In this document: piece after piece, positions 25,203 through 33,032 of the stretch
Layout of the letters: the number at the start of each line of letters is the position of its first letter
Numbering within the stretch: position 1 is the stretch's first letter
Source: an uncultured Erysipelotrichaceae bacterium
GTDB taxonomy: Bacteria; Bacillota_I; Bacilli_A; RF39; UBA660
Assembly (NCBI GenBank): GCA_902791625.1
Contig: CADAWN010000011.1
Location: forward strand, 1-35,532
DNA: 35,532 nt
Reading direction: 5' to 3'
The notes under the pieces: model-generated
The model's input: only the letters and a program-made list of their open reading frames with translations
Told to the model about the DNA's origin: nothing
Database searches by the model: none
Made by a program: the position numbers and the translations under genes

Positions 25203-25237
25203 TTGATTACAATTATCTATTGTGGTACAATAGATAA
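25203..25237 (+). promoter_or_regulatory. Promoter of the LTA synthase operon with palindromic operator
   Basis: TTGATT (25203-25208), 17-bp spacer, TACAAT (25226-25231). A perfect 11-bp inverted repeat, TTATCTATTGT (25213-25223) and ACAATAGATAA (25227-25237) with a 3-nt centre, covers the spacer and the whole -10. A repressor bound here would block transcription. Regulator unknown. Confidence 0.75.
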
Positions 25238-25262
25238 CGGTTATTAATTTGGAGGAGTATTT

Positions 25263-25622
25263 ATGGAAGAAATAATGTGTTATTTGTTACCTGCAAGTAT
25301 TACTACTTACATGGTAAATAAGCAATTAAAAAAAATAAGTAATCAGAGTTTAATTTTAATATATTTAATAAGTACCTTAATCATATATTTAATAGAAAAC
25401 TGTGCATTTTTATTATTAAATGGAACAGAAGCATATAAATTTTTCAGTGTATCATTTACTGTAAAATATATGTTATTTGCTGTTTTATTATCATTTATTT
25501 TAGGTATAGTTTTTCCTTTTGTTGCTCAAAAATTTTCTTTTGGTATAGAGGTTAAAAATGTCGAAGCTAAAAAAAGTACTAAAAAAACTACAAAGAATAC
25601 TAAAAAAACTAAAACTAGATAA
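25263..25622 (+). CDS. Small membrane protein, overlapping the next gene
   Basis: 119 residues, with a very strong GGAGGAG. Three hydrophobic segments (about 4-20, 30-52, 70-95) and a basic tail rich in Lys and Thr (STKKTTKNTKKTKTR). The last 65 bp are shared, in another frame, with the start of the phosphoglycerol transferase gene, whose own N terminus is Lys-rich. Family not recognised. As first gene of the operon it may assist the transferase in the membrane. Confidence 0.75.
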   Translation: MEEIMCYLLPASITTYMVNKQLKKISNQSLILIYLISTLIIYLIENCAFLLLNGTEAYKFFSVSFTVKYMLFAVLLSFILGIVFPFVAQKFSFGIEVKNVEAKKSTKKTTKNTKKTKTR

Positions 25623-27087
25623 AATATTCTTTATAATATTTTTAATTATAGCTAATACATCCTTATGTACTTATTATTATTTAAAAAATTATTTAGGTGA
25701 TGTCAGTTTCTTCCAACTTTATTATCACATGATGACAAGTTCAACAGACTCTGGTTCTGTAACTGTTGTTTCAAGTGCTTTATGGTCATGTCTTCCATTA
25801 ATATTCATTTTAATACTAATTGAAATATTTATATTTACTAGATGGAAAAAATATAGATTCTTTTTTACATCAAATAATTCTAAAAAAGAATATAATATTT
25901 TCCCTACTATTTTTTCTAAATATAGAATTATATCTTCATTTTTAGTCGCAGTAATAAGTATTTTATTTCTTCTAAATTATTTAAATTTAAAAGAATATTT
26001 AGACAGTCAAAATACTTCTACTGATATATATGAAAAATACTATATTGATTCTAATAAAGTAAATATTAGTTTTAATGGTAAGAAAAGAAATTTAATATAT
26101 ATTTATCTTGAAAGCATGGAGTCCTCTCTATTTTCTAAAAAGAATAATGGTGCTTTCGAGACATCAAGAATTCCTGAACTTGAAAAATTAGCTGAAAAAA
26201 ACATTAACTTTTCCCATAATAGTGGTTTAGGTGGTATGTATGATGTAGATGGTTATACTATTTCAGCACTTATCAGTAGTACCTCTTCCACTCCAATTGT
26301 TGCAAGTTGTCAAAATGAATGCGAAAAATATGGAGATATTGTTCCAAAAGTTAGAACACTAGGTGATGTCTTAAAAAGTGAAGGATATAATGTTGAATAT
26401 ATGCAGGGAACAAGTGGTGAATTTGCAGGTTTTAAAAAGTATTTGACAAAACATAGTAAACAAAAATTAATTGATTATGATGAAATGATTAAGAGAGGTT
26501 ATGTTGAAGAAGGATATTACACTTGGTGGGGTATTGAAGATCAAAAAACACTTAAATTTGCAAAAGATGAAATTCTAAAACTAGCTAGTAAAAAAGAACC
26601 ATTTGCCTTCACAGTAATAACAATTGATACTCACTTTGTTGATGGATATTTAGATGAAACATGTAAAACACCATTTTCTGATAAGATGTCAAATGCATAT
26701 AGTTGTTCATCTAAAAAAATAGATAATTTTGTTAAATGGATCAAAAAACAAGATTTTTATGATGATACTATGATCGTAATAAGTGGAGATCATAATACTA
26801 TGCAAGAAGTATATTATAAAAATGCGAAAAATTATAAAAGAACAGTGTATAATGTATTTATAAATTCTAAAAAAGATGATGTTAATTCTAAAAACCGTCA
26901 AGTAACAAATTTTGATATATACCCTACTGTTTTATCAGGATTAGGTGCTGATATTAAAGGTGATAGAATTGGATTTGGTACTAATTTATTTTCTAGTAAA
27001 AAAACAATATCTGAAATAATGGGAATTGATCAGTTTTTTAAAGAAAAAAACAAAGTATCTGATTACTATGATAAGTATATAAACTAA
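25558..27087 (+). CDS. LtaS/OpgB-like phosphoglycerol transferase (paralogue 1)
   Basis: 509 residues. Basic N terminus, three transmembrane helices (about 22-42, 73-95, 125-145) and a large extracytoplasmic sulfatase-fold domain. Metal and catalytic motifs: IYIYLESMESSLFS (Glu ligand), GLGGMYDVDGYTISALISS (Thr nucleophile in YTIS), VITIDTHFVDGY and MIVISGDHNTM (Asp-His). The T-I-x-x-L pattern and ASC segment are closer to OpgB/MdoB phosphoglycerol transferase than to S. aureus LtaS, which has five helices. It likely transfers glycerophosphate from phosphatidylglycerol to a growing polymer or glycan. Start supported by AGAGGT; overlaps the upstream gene by 65 bp. Confidence 0.9.
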   Translation: MSKLKKVLKKLQRILKKLKLDKIFFIIFLIIANTSLCTYYYLKNYLGDVSFFQLYYHMMTSSTDSGSVTVVSSALWSCLPLIFILILIEIFIFTRWKKYRFFFTSNNSKKEYNIFPTIFSKYRIISSFLVAVISILFLLNYLNLKEYLDSQNTSTDIYEKYYIDSNKVNISFNGKKRNLIYIYLESMESSLFSKKNNGAFETSRIPELEKLAEKNINFSHNSGLGGMYDVDGYTISALISSTSSTPIVASCQNECEKYGDIVPKVRTLGDVLKSEGYNVEYMQGTSGEFAGFKKYLTKHSKQKLIDYDEMIKRGYVEEGYYTWWGIEDQKTLKFAKDEILKLASKKEPFAFTVITIDTHFVDGYLDETCKTPFSDKMSNAYSCSSKKIDNFVKWIKKQDFYDDTMIVISGDHNTMQEVYYKNAKNYKRTVYNVFINSKKDDVNSKNRQVTNFDIYPTVLSGLGADIKGDRIGFGTNLFSSKKTISEIMGIDQFFKEKNKVSDYYDKYIN

Positions 27088-27101
27088 TTAGGGGTGAAAA
27101 T

Positions 27102-27458
27102 ATGATTTCAAATGGAATTGATATTGTTAAAATTGATAGATTTAAAGATCTAATAAATAATAAAACTTTTATGAATAAGAGTTTTAATAAACAAGAAATT
27201 ATTTATATAAACAATAATATAGAAACATTAGCTGGTTTATATGCTTCTAAAGAAGCATTACTTAAAGCATTAAAAAAAGGAATTAACAACTATAATCTTA
27301 ACGATATAGAAATAGTTCATGATTCTAATAAGGCTCCATCTTTTATATTTCATAATGAATTAGATGAATTAAATACAAATAGTATTTCTTTATCAATATC
27401 TCATGATGGAGATTATGCAATTGCAATAGTATTAATTATTAATTGTACACTTAAATAG
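27102..27458 (+). CDS. acpS: Holo-[acyl-carrier-protein] synthase
   Basis: 118 residues, normal for AcpS. Motifs: MISNGIDIVKIDRF (Asp metal ligand), FNKQEIIYI, LAGLYASKEALLKALKKGINN (Glu-Ala-Leu-Lys) and SISLSISHDGDYAIAIVL. It transfers 4'-phosphopantetheine from CoA to the Ser of carrier proteins, in the cytosol. It starts 14 nt after the first transferase gene (AGGGGTG) and ends in a terminator, so it belongs to the LTA synthase operon. A DltC-like carrier protein is encoded 4 kb away at 31635, a possible client along with the fatty acid ACP. Confidence 0.95.
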   Translation: MISNGIDIVKIDRFKDLINNKTFMNKSFNKQEIIYINNNIETLAGLYASKEALLKALKKGINNYNLNDIEIVHDSNKAPSFIFHNELDELNTNSISLSISHDGDYAIAIVLIINCTLK

Positions 27459-27487
27459 TTTTCAGATTTACTGAAAACTATTTTTTT
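27453..27487 (+). terminator. Terminator after acpS
   Basis: 13-bp stem (27453-27465 with 27471-27483) with 5-nt loop, continuing into a run of T. The acpS stop codon is within the left arm. Confidence 0.88.
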
Positions 27488-27500
27488 GATTTATGAATTA

Positions 27501-27529
27501 TTGATTATAGTAATGTATTATGATAAAAT
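27501..27529 (+). promoter_or_regulatory. Promoter of the second transferase gene
   Basis: TTGATT (27501-27506), 17-bp spacer, TAAAAT (27524-27529). It lacks the palindrome seen at the first operon, so the paralogues are regulated differently. Confidence 0.7.
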
Positions 27530-27574
27530 GATTTTTGTAATTATAATAGTCTTTTGTTGAAGTAGAGGTTTAAA

Positions 27575-29077
27575 ATGAAGAAGTTTAAAAAAATATTAAA
27601 TAAGTCTTTATTTATAATATTATTAGCATGTTCCAATATATTATTATGTATTTATTATTACTTAAAAACATATATAGGAGATATTAGTTTCTTTCAACTT
27701 TATTATCACATAGAAAATGGTGGTTCTGGTTCTCTTGCTACATCTGGTTCTTTCTATATTGTATTATCAGGAATTCTATATTGTATTCCATTTTTATTAA
27801 TTTTAATAATTATAGAAATATTAATATTTACAAGGTGGAAAAAATATAAGCTAGCAATAAAATCTAAAAAAAGTGATAAACAATTTAATATTCTTCCTAC
27901 TATCTTTTCTAAATACAGAACAACTATTGTTGTAATTATGACAATTATTAGTCTATATATTCTATTTGATCATGTACATTATAAAGATTATCTTGATACA
28001 CAAAAAACTACTACTGATATTTATGAAAAGTATTATATTGATACCAATAAAGTAGATATTAGTTTTAGTGGAGAAAAAAGAAATCTTATATATATTTATA
28101 TGGAAAGTATGGAGTCCTCTCTTTTTTCTAAAAAAAATAATGGTTACTTTAAAAAATCTAGAATTCCAGGACTTGAAGAACTAGCTAAAGAAAATATTAA
28201 TTTTTCTAATAATAGTGGTTTAGGTGGTATGTATGATGCAGATGGATATACTATTTCAGCATTATTTAGTAGTACATCAAGTACCCCTATTATGGCAGAT
28301 TGTGAGAATAATTGTTACAAGCATAAAGAAATCCTATCTAAAGTTAGAACAATTGGAGATGTACTTACAAATGAAGGATATAATGTTGAATATATACAAG
28401 GTACAGATGCTACTTTTGCAGGATTTAAAAAATATTTAACAAAACATAGTAAACCATATATACTTGATTATAATGAAGCTATAAAAAGAAAATATGTTGA
28501 TAAAGATTATTATAAATGGTGGGGAATTGAAGATAAAAAACTATTCGAAATATCTAAAAAAGAAATTACTGATCTAGCTCAAGATAATAAACCTTTTGCA
28601 GTAACTATTGTTACAATGGATACTCATTTCCCTGATGGTTATCTTGATGAAGATTGTAAAGAAGAATTTGATGATAAGATGTCAAATGCTTACCTATGTT
28701 CATCTAATAAAGTTTCTAATTTAGTTAAATGGATTAAAAAGCAAGATTTCTATGATGATACTATGATAGTTATAACTGGTGATCATAAAACTATGCAAAA
28801 ACAATATATTAGTAATCCTAAATATGAAAGAAGTGTATATAACGTATTTATAAATTCTAAAAAAGAAAATATTAATACTAAAAATCGTATTGTTACAAAC
28901 TTTGATATGTATCCTACTGTTATATCTGGATTAGGTGGAGATGTTAAAGGTAATAGAATTGGTTTTGGTACTAATTTATTTTCTAATCAAAAAACATTGC
29001 CTGAAATTATAGGATTTGATACATTTTCAAAAGAGAAATTAAAGCCTTCAAAATACTATGATAAATATATAAAATAA
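27575..29077 (+). CDS. LtaS/OpgB-like phosphoglycerol transferase (paralogue 2)
   Basis: 500 residues, co-linear with the gene at 25558 and very similar in the catalytic domain: IYIYMESMESSLFS, GLGGMYDADGYTISALFSS, VTMDTHFPDGYLDEDC and MIVITGDHKTM. Three N-terminal transmembrane helices. The main differences lie in the loop after the first helix (GGSGSLATSGSFYI versus the SSTDSGSVTVV region) and the linker, which could tune acceptor choice. AGAGGT precedes the ATG. Single gene with its own promoter and a terminator; convergent with the dlt-like operon. Confidence 0.9.
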   Translation: MKKFKKILNKSLFIILLACSNILLCIYYYLKTYIGDISFFQLYYHIENGGSGSLATSGSFYIVLSGILYCIPFLLILIIIEILIFTRWKKYKLAIKSKKSDKQFNILPTIFSKYRTTIVVIMTIISLYILFDHVHYKDYLDTQKTTTDIYEKYYIDTNKVDISFSGEKRNLIYIYMESMESSLFSKKNNGYFKKSRIPGLEELAKENINFSNNSGLGGMYDADGYTISALFSSTSSTPIMADCENNCYKHKEILSKVRTIGDVLTNEGYNVEYIQGTDATFAGFKKYLTKHSKPYILDYNEAIKRKYVDKDYYKWWGIEDKKLFEISKKEITDLAQDNKPFAVTIVTMDTHFPDGYLDEDCKEEFDDKMSNAYLCSSNKVSNLVKWIKKQDFYDDTMIVITGDHKTMQKQYISNPKYERSVYNVFINSKKENINTKNRIVTNFDMYPTVISGLGGDVKGNRIGFGTNLFSNQKTLPEIIGFDTFSKEKLKPSKYYDKYIK

Positions 29078-29103
29078 AAAGGAATCTTATGATTCCTTTT
29101 TTA
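29076..29103. terminator. Bidirectional terminator between transferase 2 and the dlt-like operon
   Basis: 11-bp stem AAAAAGGAATC / GATTCCTTTTT with TTAT loop (29076-29101), A run on one side and T run on the other. Both stop codons touch it. Confidence 0.88.
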
Positions 29104-30030
29104 ATTGTTAATGTTACTATATAGTTTATATGCTTCATTCCATGTATCATATTTTAAATCTTCTCTATGATCAATTACCAAATTAGTAGATTTTAAATAA
29201 CTTCCAATATATTTAGATACTTTTTTTGATCCATATGAATTAACATGTGAACCTTTATCTCTAGTATCAACTTCCCAATTAATACCAATATCTACAGTAT
29301 TTAAATCTAAGAATTCAATATTCTTACTTTCTGCAAACTTAGTTATTGTATTGTGTCTTTCATAATTCCAAGTTTTTTGTGTTGGTGAACTCATTAAAAC
29401 TAATTTTGCATTATTCTTTTCACACAGTTTAATTATTTTTTCAAAAGCAACTAAATTCTCTTCTGGAATTTTTGTCTTTAATTTTTTTCTACTCATATAA
29501 TCTCTATTCTTAGTTGGTCTTACTATTTTTACATATCTATAACCTTTATCATAGTTTATCCATTTATTTTTAACATCGCTAGATATATATTTTTTCCAAT
29601 TATTATGATGTTCAATTATAGGAAGTAAACTTTTTATTTTATATACTATTTTATCAAATATATCCTGATTAGCTGGATCTCTAAATAAAACATTGGATTC
29701 CATTAATACTAATTTAGGTTTTTGCTTTTCAAAAGCTATTTCTAATTGTTTGTAAGCATTTTCTGTTATTTGAGCTGACTCAGAACAATTAAATGTTGTA
29801 TAACCATATTCATTCCAAATCTCCATAGGTGAGATTGAACTATAAACTAGACTATCACCTAAAAATACGGTATCTATTGTATTATCTTCTTCACTTAATA
29901 TTTCATAATTACCAGCTTTTAAAACACCATATTCTTTAACATTTTTACCAGGTATTAAAAAATATGTAATACAGTGAACCATTAATATAAAGATAGCAAT
30001 AAACAATATACTCTTAAATAAATTCTTCAT
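29101..30030 (-). CDS. SGNH-fold DltD-like membrane protein
   Basis: 309 residues. One N-terminal transmembrane helix (about 7-27), then an extracytoplasmic SGNH-hydrolase-like domain: VFLGDSLVYSSISP (nucleophile Ser block), PKLVLMESNVLFRD, and near the end DKGSHVNSYGSKKVS, the Asp-x-x-His-like block. DltD is the matching partner of the DltB acyltransferase in teichoic acid D-alanylation; AlgX/AlgJ-type proteins are alternatives. It lies 9 nt after the MBOAT gene as last gene of the operon. AGGGGG precedes the ATG. Shorter than most DltD (about 390-420). Confidence 0.75.
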   Translation of the reverse strand: MKNLFKSILFIAIFILMVHCITYFLIPGKNVKEYGVLKAGNYEILSEEDNTIDTVFLGDSLVYSSISPMEIWNEYGYTTFNCSESAQITENAYKQLEIAFEKQKPKLVLMESNVLFRDPANQDIFDKIVYKIKSLLPIIEHHNNWKKYISSDVKNKWINYDKGYRYVKIVRPTKNRDYMSRKKLKTKIPEENLVAFEKIIKLCEKNNAKLVLMSSPTQKTWNYERHNTITKFAESKNIEFLDLNTVDIGINWEVDTRDKGSHVNSYGSKKVSKYIGSYLKSTNLVIDHREDLKYDTWNEAYKLYSNINN

Positions 30031-30039
30031 AACTACCCC

Positions 30040-31632
30040 CTAAAAGTCCGCATATATTGGTTCAGCTGGTTGATATCCTGCACCATATGCTCCAAATATT
30101 ACTATTGCAATTAATAAAGCATATATGATTCCCCATCTTAATACAATATTTTTTTTACTTAATTCTTCTCTTATATTATGTTTCTTTTCTTTTAATAATC
30201 CAATAATAAAGATAACAATTAAAGCTCCAATAATAACTAAGAAATCATATATATCAAGTCCTAAGCTTAAGAATTCTCCACTCTTTAGAGTTGTACCTAA
30301 ATTAAAGCTTGTAAATACTTTCTTTAACATTTTAAATCCTATAGTTACAGTTGGTGCTCTAAAGAATAATTCTCCAATAAACACAAATAATGTCATCTTT
30401 ACTGATTGAATTATTCTATAAATTATATTTTCACGATTTATATGTATTTTCTTACATATCTTAATTATTAATGGTTCAAATATATTACCCATTAATATTA
30501 ATGTAAACTGATACATTCCATAGAATAAGAATGGCCACCCTGCTCCATGCCATAATCCATTTAATGACCATACTGCAAATAAAGCTATAGCTCCACTTAT
30601 TAATGGTCCAAAATGATTACCTAATCCTTTTCTAGCTTTAATAGTTAATTTTTTCATCTTTTTAGATAAAGATATTGGATAGAAAATATAATCTTTAAAC
30701 CACAATCCTAAACTAATATGCCATCTTGTCCAGAATTCAGATATATTTTTAGCAAAGAATGGTTGTCTAAAGTTCTCTGGTATTTTAATTCCAAATATTT
30801 CTCCAATACCAATAAATATATCAATAGTACCAGAAAAGTCCATATATAAAAGTACTGTATAACCAATTATACCTAAAAGAATAGTTGATCCACTATAACT
30901 TGTATAATGTTTAAATACTAAACTTACTAAATGACTTAATCTATCCGCAATAATTACACGTTTAAAAATACCATAAGCTATTCTTTGTAATCCAAAACAA
31001 AAATTATGATAAGTAACTTTCCTACCTGCATATAAATCATTTGCAGTATCTGTATAACGTGCTATTGGTCCTTCCATTAATTGTGGAAAGAACGATAAAA
31101 ATAGAGCTACTCTTAAAATATTTTTATCAGCTTCTATTTTGTCATAATATACATCAAATACATAACTTAAAGCTTCTAATGTATAAAATGATATACCAAT
31201 AGGAGCAACTATTTTAACTATTCTATAATTAAACTCTATATTGAATAGACCTAATAAATTACTTAAATTAGTTCCAAAAAAGTTTACATATTTAAACATA
31301 AACAAGAATGAAACATTAAATATGATTCCTAATAATAATACTAATTTCTTTTTCTTTCGATATTTTTCTTTTATTTCCTTTTTTATATCAGGTTTTTCTT
31401 TTATCAGTTTGTCTCGCTCTTTATTAAGTTCACCTAACCAATTGGTTATTATATAAACAGATAAGATTGATAATAATAAGAATACTATCAACCAATTACT
31501 TAATATAAAAAAGAAACCAAAACTTACTAATAATAGTAAAACTGGTCTTATTTTTTTAGGAATAATGTTATAGATTACTATAGTAAGTAATAATCCTACA
31601 ACCATTATTCCTAAATTAAGATATGGCATCAT
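30040..31632 (-). CDS. MBOAT O-acyltransferase, DltB-like
   Basis: 530 residues with about 11-12 hydrophobic segments. Family marks are FFPQLMEGPIARY, ENFRQPFFAKNISEFWTRWHISLGLWFKDYIFYPIS and the catalytic-His motif SLNGLWHGAGWPFLFYGMYQF. In DltB and AlgI enzymes this protein forms the membrane channel that moves an acyl group from a cytosolic thioester carrier to an extracellular polymer. Longer than typical DltB (about 400). Two nt behind the carrier protein gene, directly before the SGNH gene: the order carrier-MBOAT-SGNH is characteristic. Acyl group not stated by the sequence. Confidence 0.88.
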   Translation of the reverse strand: MMPYLNLGIMVVGLLLTIVIYNIIPKKIRPVLLLLVSFGFFFILSNWLIVFLLLSILSVYIITNWLGELNKERDKLIKEKPDIKKEIKEKYRKKKKLVLLLGIIFNVSFLFMFKYVNFFGTNLSNLLGLFNIEFNYRIVKIVAPIGISFYTLEALSYVFDVYYDKIEADKNILRVALFLSFFPQLMEGPIARYTDTANDLYAGRKVTYHNFCFGLQRIAYGIFKRVIIADRLSHLVSLVFKHYTSYSGSTILLGIIGYTVLLYMDFSGTIDIFIGIGEIFGIKIPENFRQPFFAKNISEFWTRWHISLGLWFKDYIFYPISLSKKMKKLTIKARKGLGNHFGPLISGAIALFAVWSLNGLWHGAGWPFLFYGMYQFTLILMGNIFEPLIIKICKKIHINRENIIYRIIQSVKMTLFVFIGELFFRAPTVTIGFKMLKKVFTSFNLGTTLKSGEFLSLGLDIYDFLVIIGALIVIFIIGLLKEKKHNIREELSKKNIVLRWGIIYALLIAIVIFGAYGAGYQPAEPIYADF

Positions 31633-31634
31633 TT

Positions 31635-31862
31635 TTATTCGTCTCTAAGTTTTTCAATTAGGGCCCATATTTTTTTAGCTGAATTAAAATTAGCTGGTAT
31701 AATTTCAACTGTTGGAATTTCTACATCAAATTCATCTTCTATTTCAGCTATTAAAGATAAAATAGTTAATGAATCTAAATATCTTCCATCTACTAAATTT
31801 TCAGTATTTTCAAAGTCTACATCTGGTTGTAATTCTTGTAATATTTCAATTAATCTTTCCAT
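31635..31862 (-). CDS. DltC-like acyl/aminoacyl carrier protein
   Basis: 75 residues from ATG 31862; AAGGAG is 8 nt upstream, so the in-frame GTG 31871 is less likely. Acidic four-helix carrier protein with the phosphopantetheine Ser in VDGRYLDSLTILSLIAEIEDEF. The remainder, FDVEIPTVEIIPANFNSAKKIWALIEKL, resembles DltC closely. It should carry the activated substrate as a thioester from the adenylating enzyme to the MBOAT protein. It lies between the PLP enzyme gene (12-nt gap) and the MBOAT gene (2-nt gap). AcpS for its activation is encoded at 27102. Confidence 0.88.
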   Translation of the reverse strand: MERLIEILQELQPDVDFENTENLVDGRYLDSLTILSLIAEIEDEFDVEIPTVEIIPANFNSAKKIWALIEKLRDE

Positions 31863-31874
31863 TTTTTTCACTCC

Positions 31875-33023
31875 TTACTTCTCATAATTTGGATAATTAA
31901 TCTCACTTGTTTTAAGATTATCTCTTACTTTTATAAATTCTTTATTTTTGTATAAGATGATTCCAGGTAATTCTCTACTTAAGAATAGTGATATTCCTTC
32001 AGTAGAAGAATAAGCACCTACATTCTTAAAAATAAATAAATCACCTATTTCTAACTCTTGTGTTTCCACACTCTTAATTATAACATCATTTACTGTACAT
32101 AGTGAACCATATAATGTATATATTTCTTTTTTATTATCTTTTTTAGGAAAAACATCAAAATATGGAAGTCTCATTGCCATAGTTTGTCCATAATATACTA
32201 AATGGTTTATTCCACCATCTAATATTACATGGTTTCCATTTTTATTATTTTTCATATCTACTACTTTAGTTAAATATGTACCACATGAAGCAGCTATACT
32301 TCTTCCTGCTTCTAAATATAGTTTTTTATGTCTTAATTTATTTATTGCTTCATTTAATTCTTTAAAATAATTTTCTTCATCAAACTCTTCATTTTGAAAG
32401 TATTGAATAGAAAATCCTGGTCCATACTCTATTTCATTTAATTGAATATTAAATTCCTCTTCAACACTATTAATAAACTCACATAAATGATCTATTTCTT
32501 TATTAATCTTTTTTAAAGATGTCTTTTGAGTTCCCGAAAAATATTCAACACCATCTACAATAATATTTTTTTTATTTTTTAAAATATATTTAAAATCTTC
32601 TTCACTAACTCCAAACTGATTATTAGATGTAAGTCTTATTAAAGCATGTATTTCTTTATTATACTTGCTTGATAATTCTTCTAATAATTCAAACTGATTA
32701 AGTGACTCTATTGTATACTTTCCTATATCATAATTAGATATCATATTTTCTATTGAATCGTAATCTTTATAAACTCCTGAAATAACCATTTTACTATGAT
32801 CAATTCCAAGTTTATTACATATTTCAAATTCTCCATTTGAACATATTTCAAATCTTTCTACAACACTTTCTATTTCTTTAGGAATAAATGTATTAGCTTT
32901 AACCGCATATACTAATCCACATTTAAAAAAAGCTTTTAAGTATCTTGTTCTTCTAACTAATTCATCTATATTAAATATATATAATGGTGTTTTAAAATTC
33001 TTAATTATATAATTATAATCCAT
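31875..33023 (-). CDS. Fold-type III PLP-dependent decarboxylase-like enzyme (LysA/BtrK type)
   Basis: 382 residues from ATG 33023 (TAGGTGA upstream; GTG 33032 less likely). Alanine-racemase-like barrel then a beta domain: YAVKANT (PLP Lys42), GVEYFSGTQ, EYGPGFS (phosphate-binding glycines, 201-205), LEAGRSIAASCGTYLTKVV and LCTVNDVI (Cys309, Asp313). It ends with NVGAYSSTEGISLF (Tyr338). The EAGRSI and C-x3-D motifs mark the decarboxylase branch, such as DAP/ornithine decarboxylase and BtrK (which decarboxylates glutamyl-ACP), not alanine racemase. It is abutted by the adenylating enzyme and carrier genes, so the substrate may be carrier-bound. This gene is not part of ordinary dlt operons. 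Confidence 0.85.
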   Translation of the reverse strand: MDYNYIIKNFKTPLYIFNIDELVRRTRYLKAFFKCGLVYAVKANTFIPKEIESVVERFEICSNGEFEICNKLGIDHSKMVISGVYKDYDSIENMISNYDIGKYTIESLNQFELLEELSSKYNKEIHALIRLTSNNQFGVSEEDFKYILKNKKNIIVDGVEYFSGTQKTSLKKINKEIDHLCEFINSVEEEFNIQLNEIEYGPGFSIQYFQNEEFDEENYFKELNEAINKLRHKKLYLEAGRSIAASCGTYLTKVVDMKNNKNGNHVILDGGINHLVYYGQTMAMRLPYFDVFPKKDNKKEIYTLYGSLCTVNDVIIKSVETQELEIGDLFIFKNVGAYSSTEGISLFLSRELPGIILYKNKEFIKVRDNLKTSEINYPNYEK

Positions 33024-33032
33024 TACTCTCAC

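Noticed and set aside
31875..33023. Alanine racemase supplying D-Ala to the dlt-like operon
   Set aside because: The protein has the EAGRSI and C-x3-D motifs of the decarboxylase branch and lacks an obvious racemase signature. Racemase activity is less likely but not excluded.
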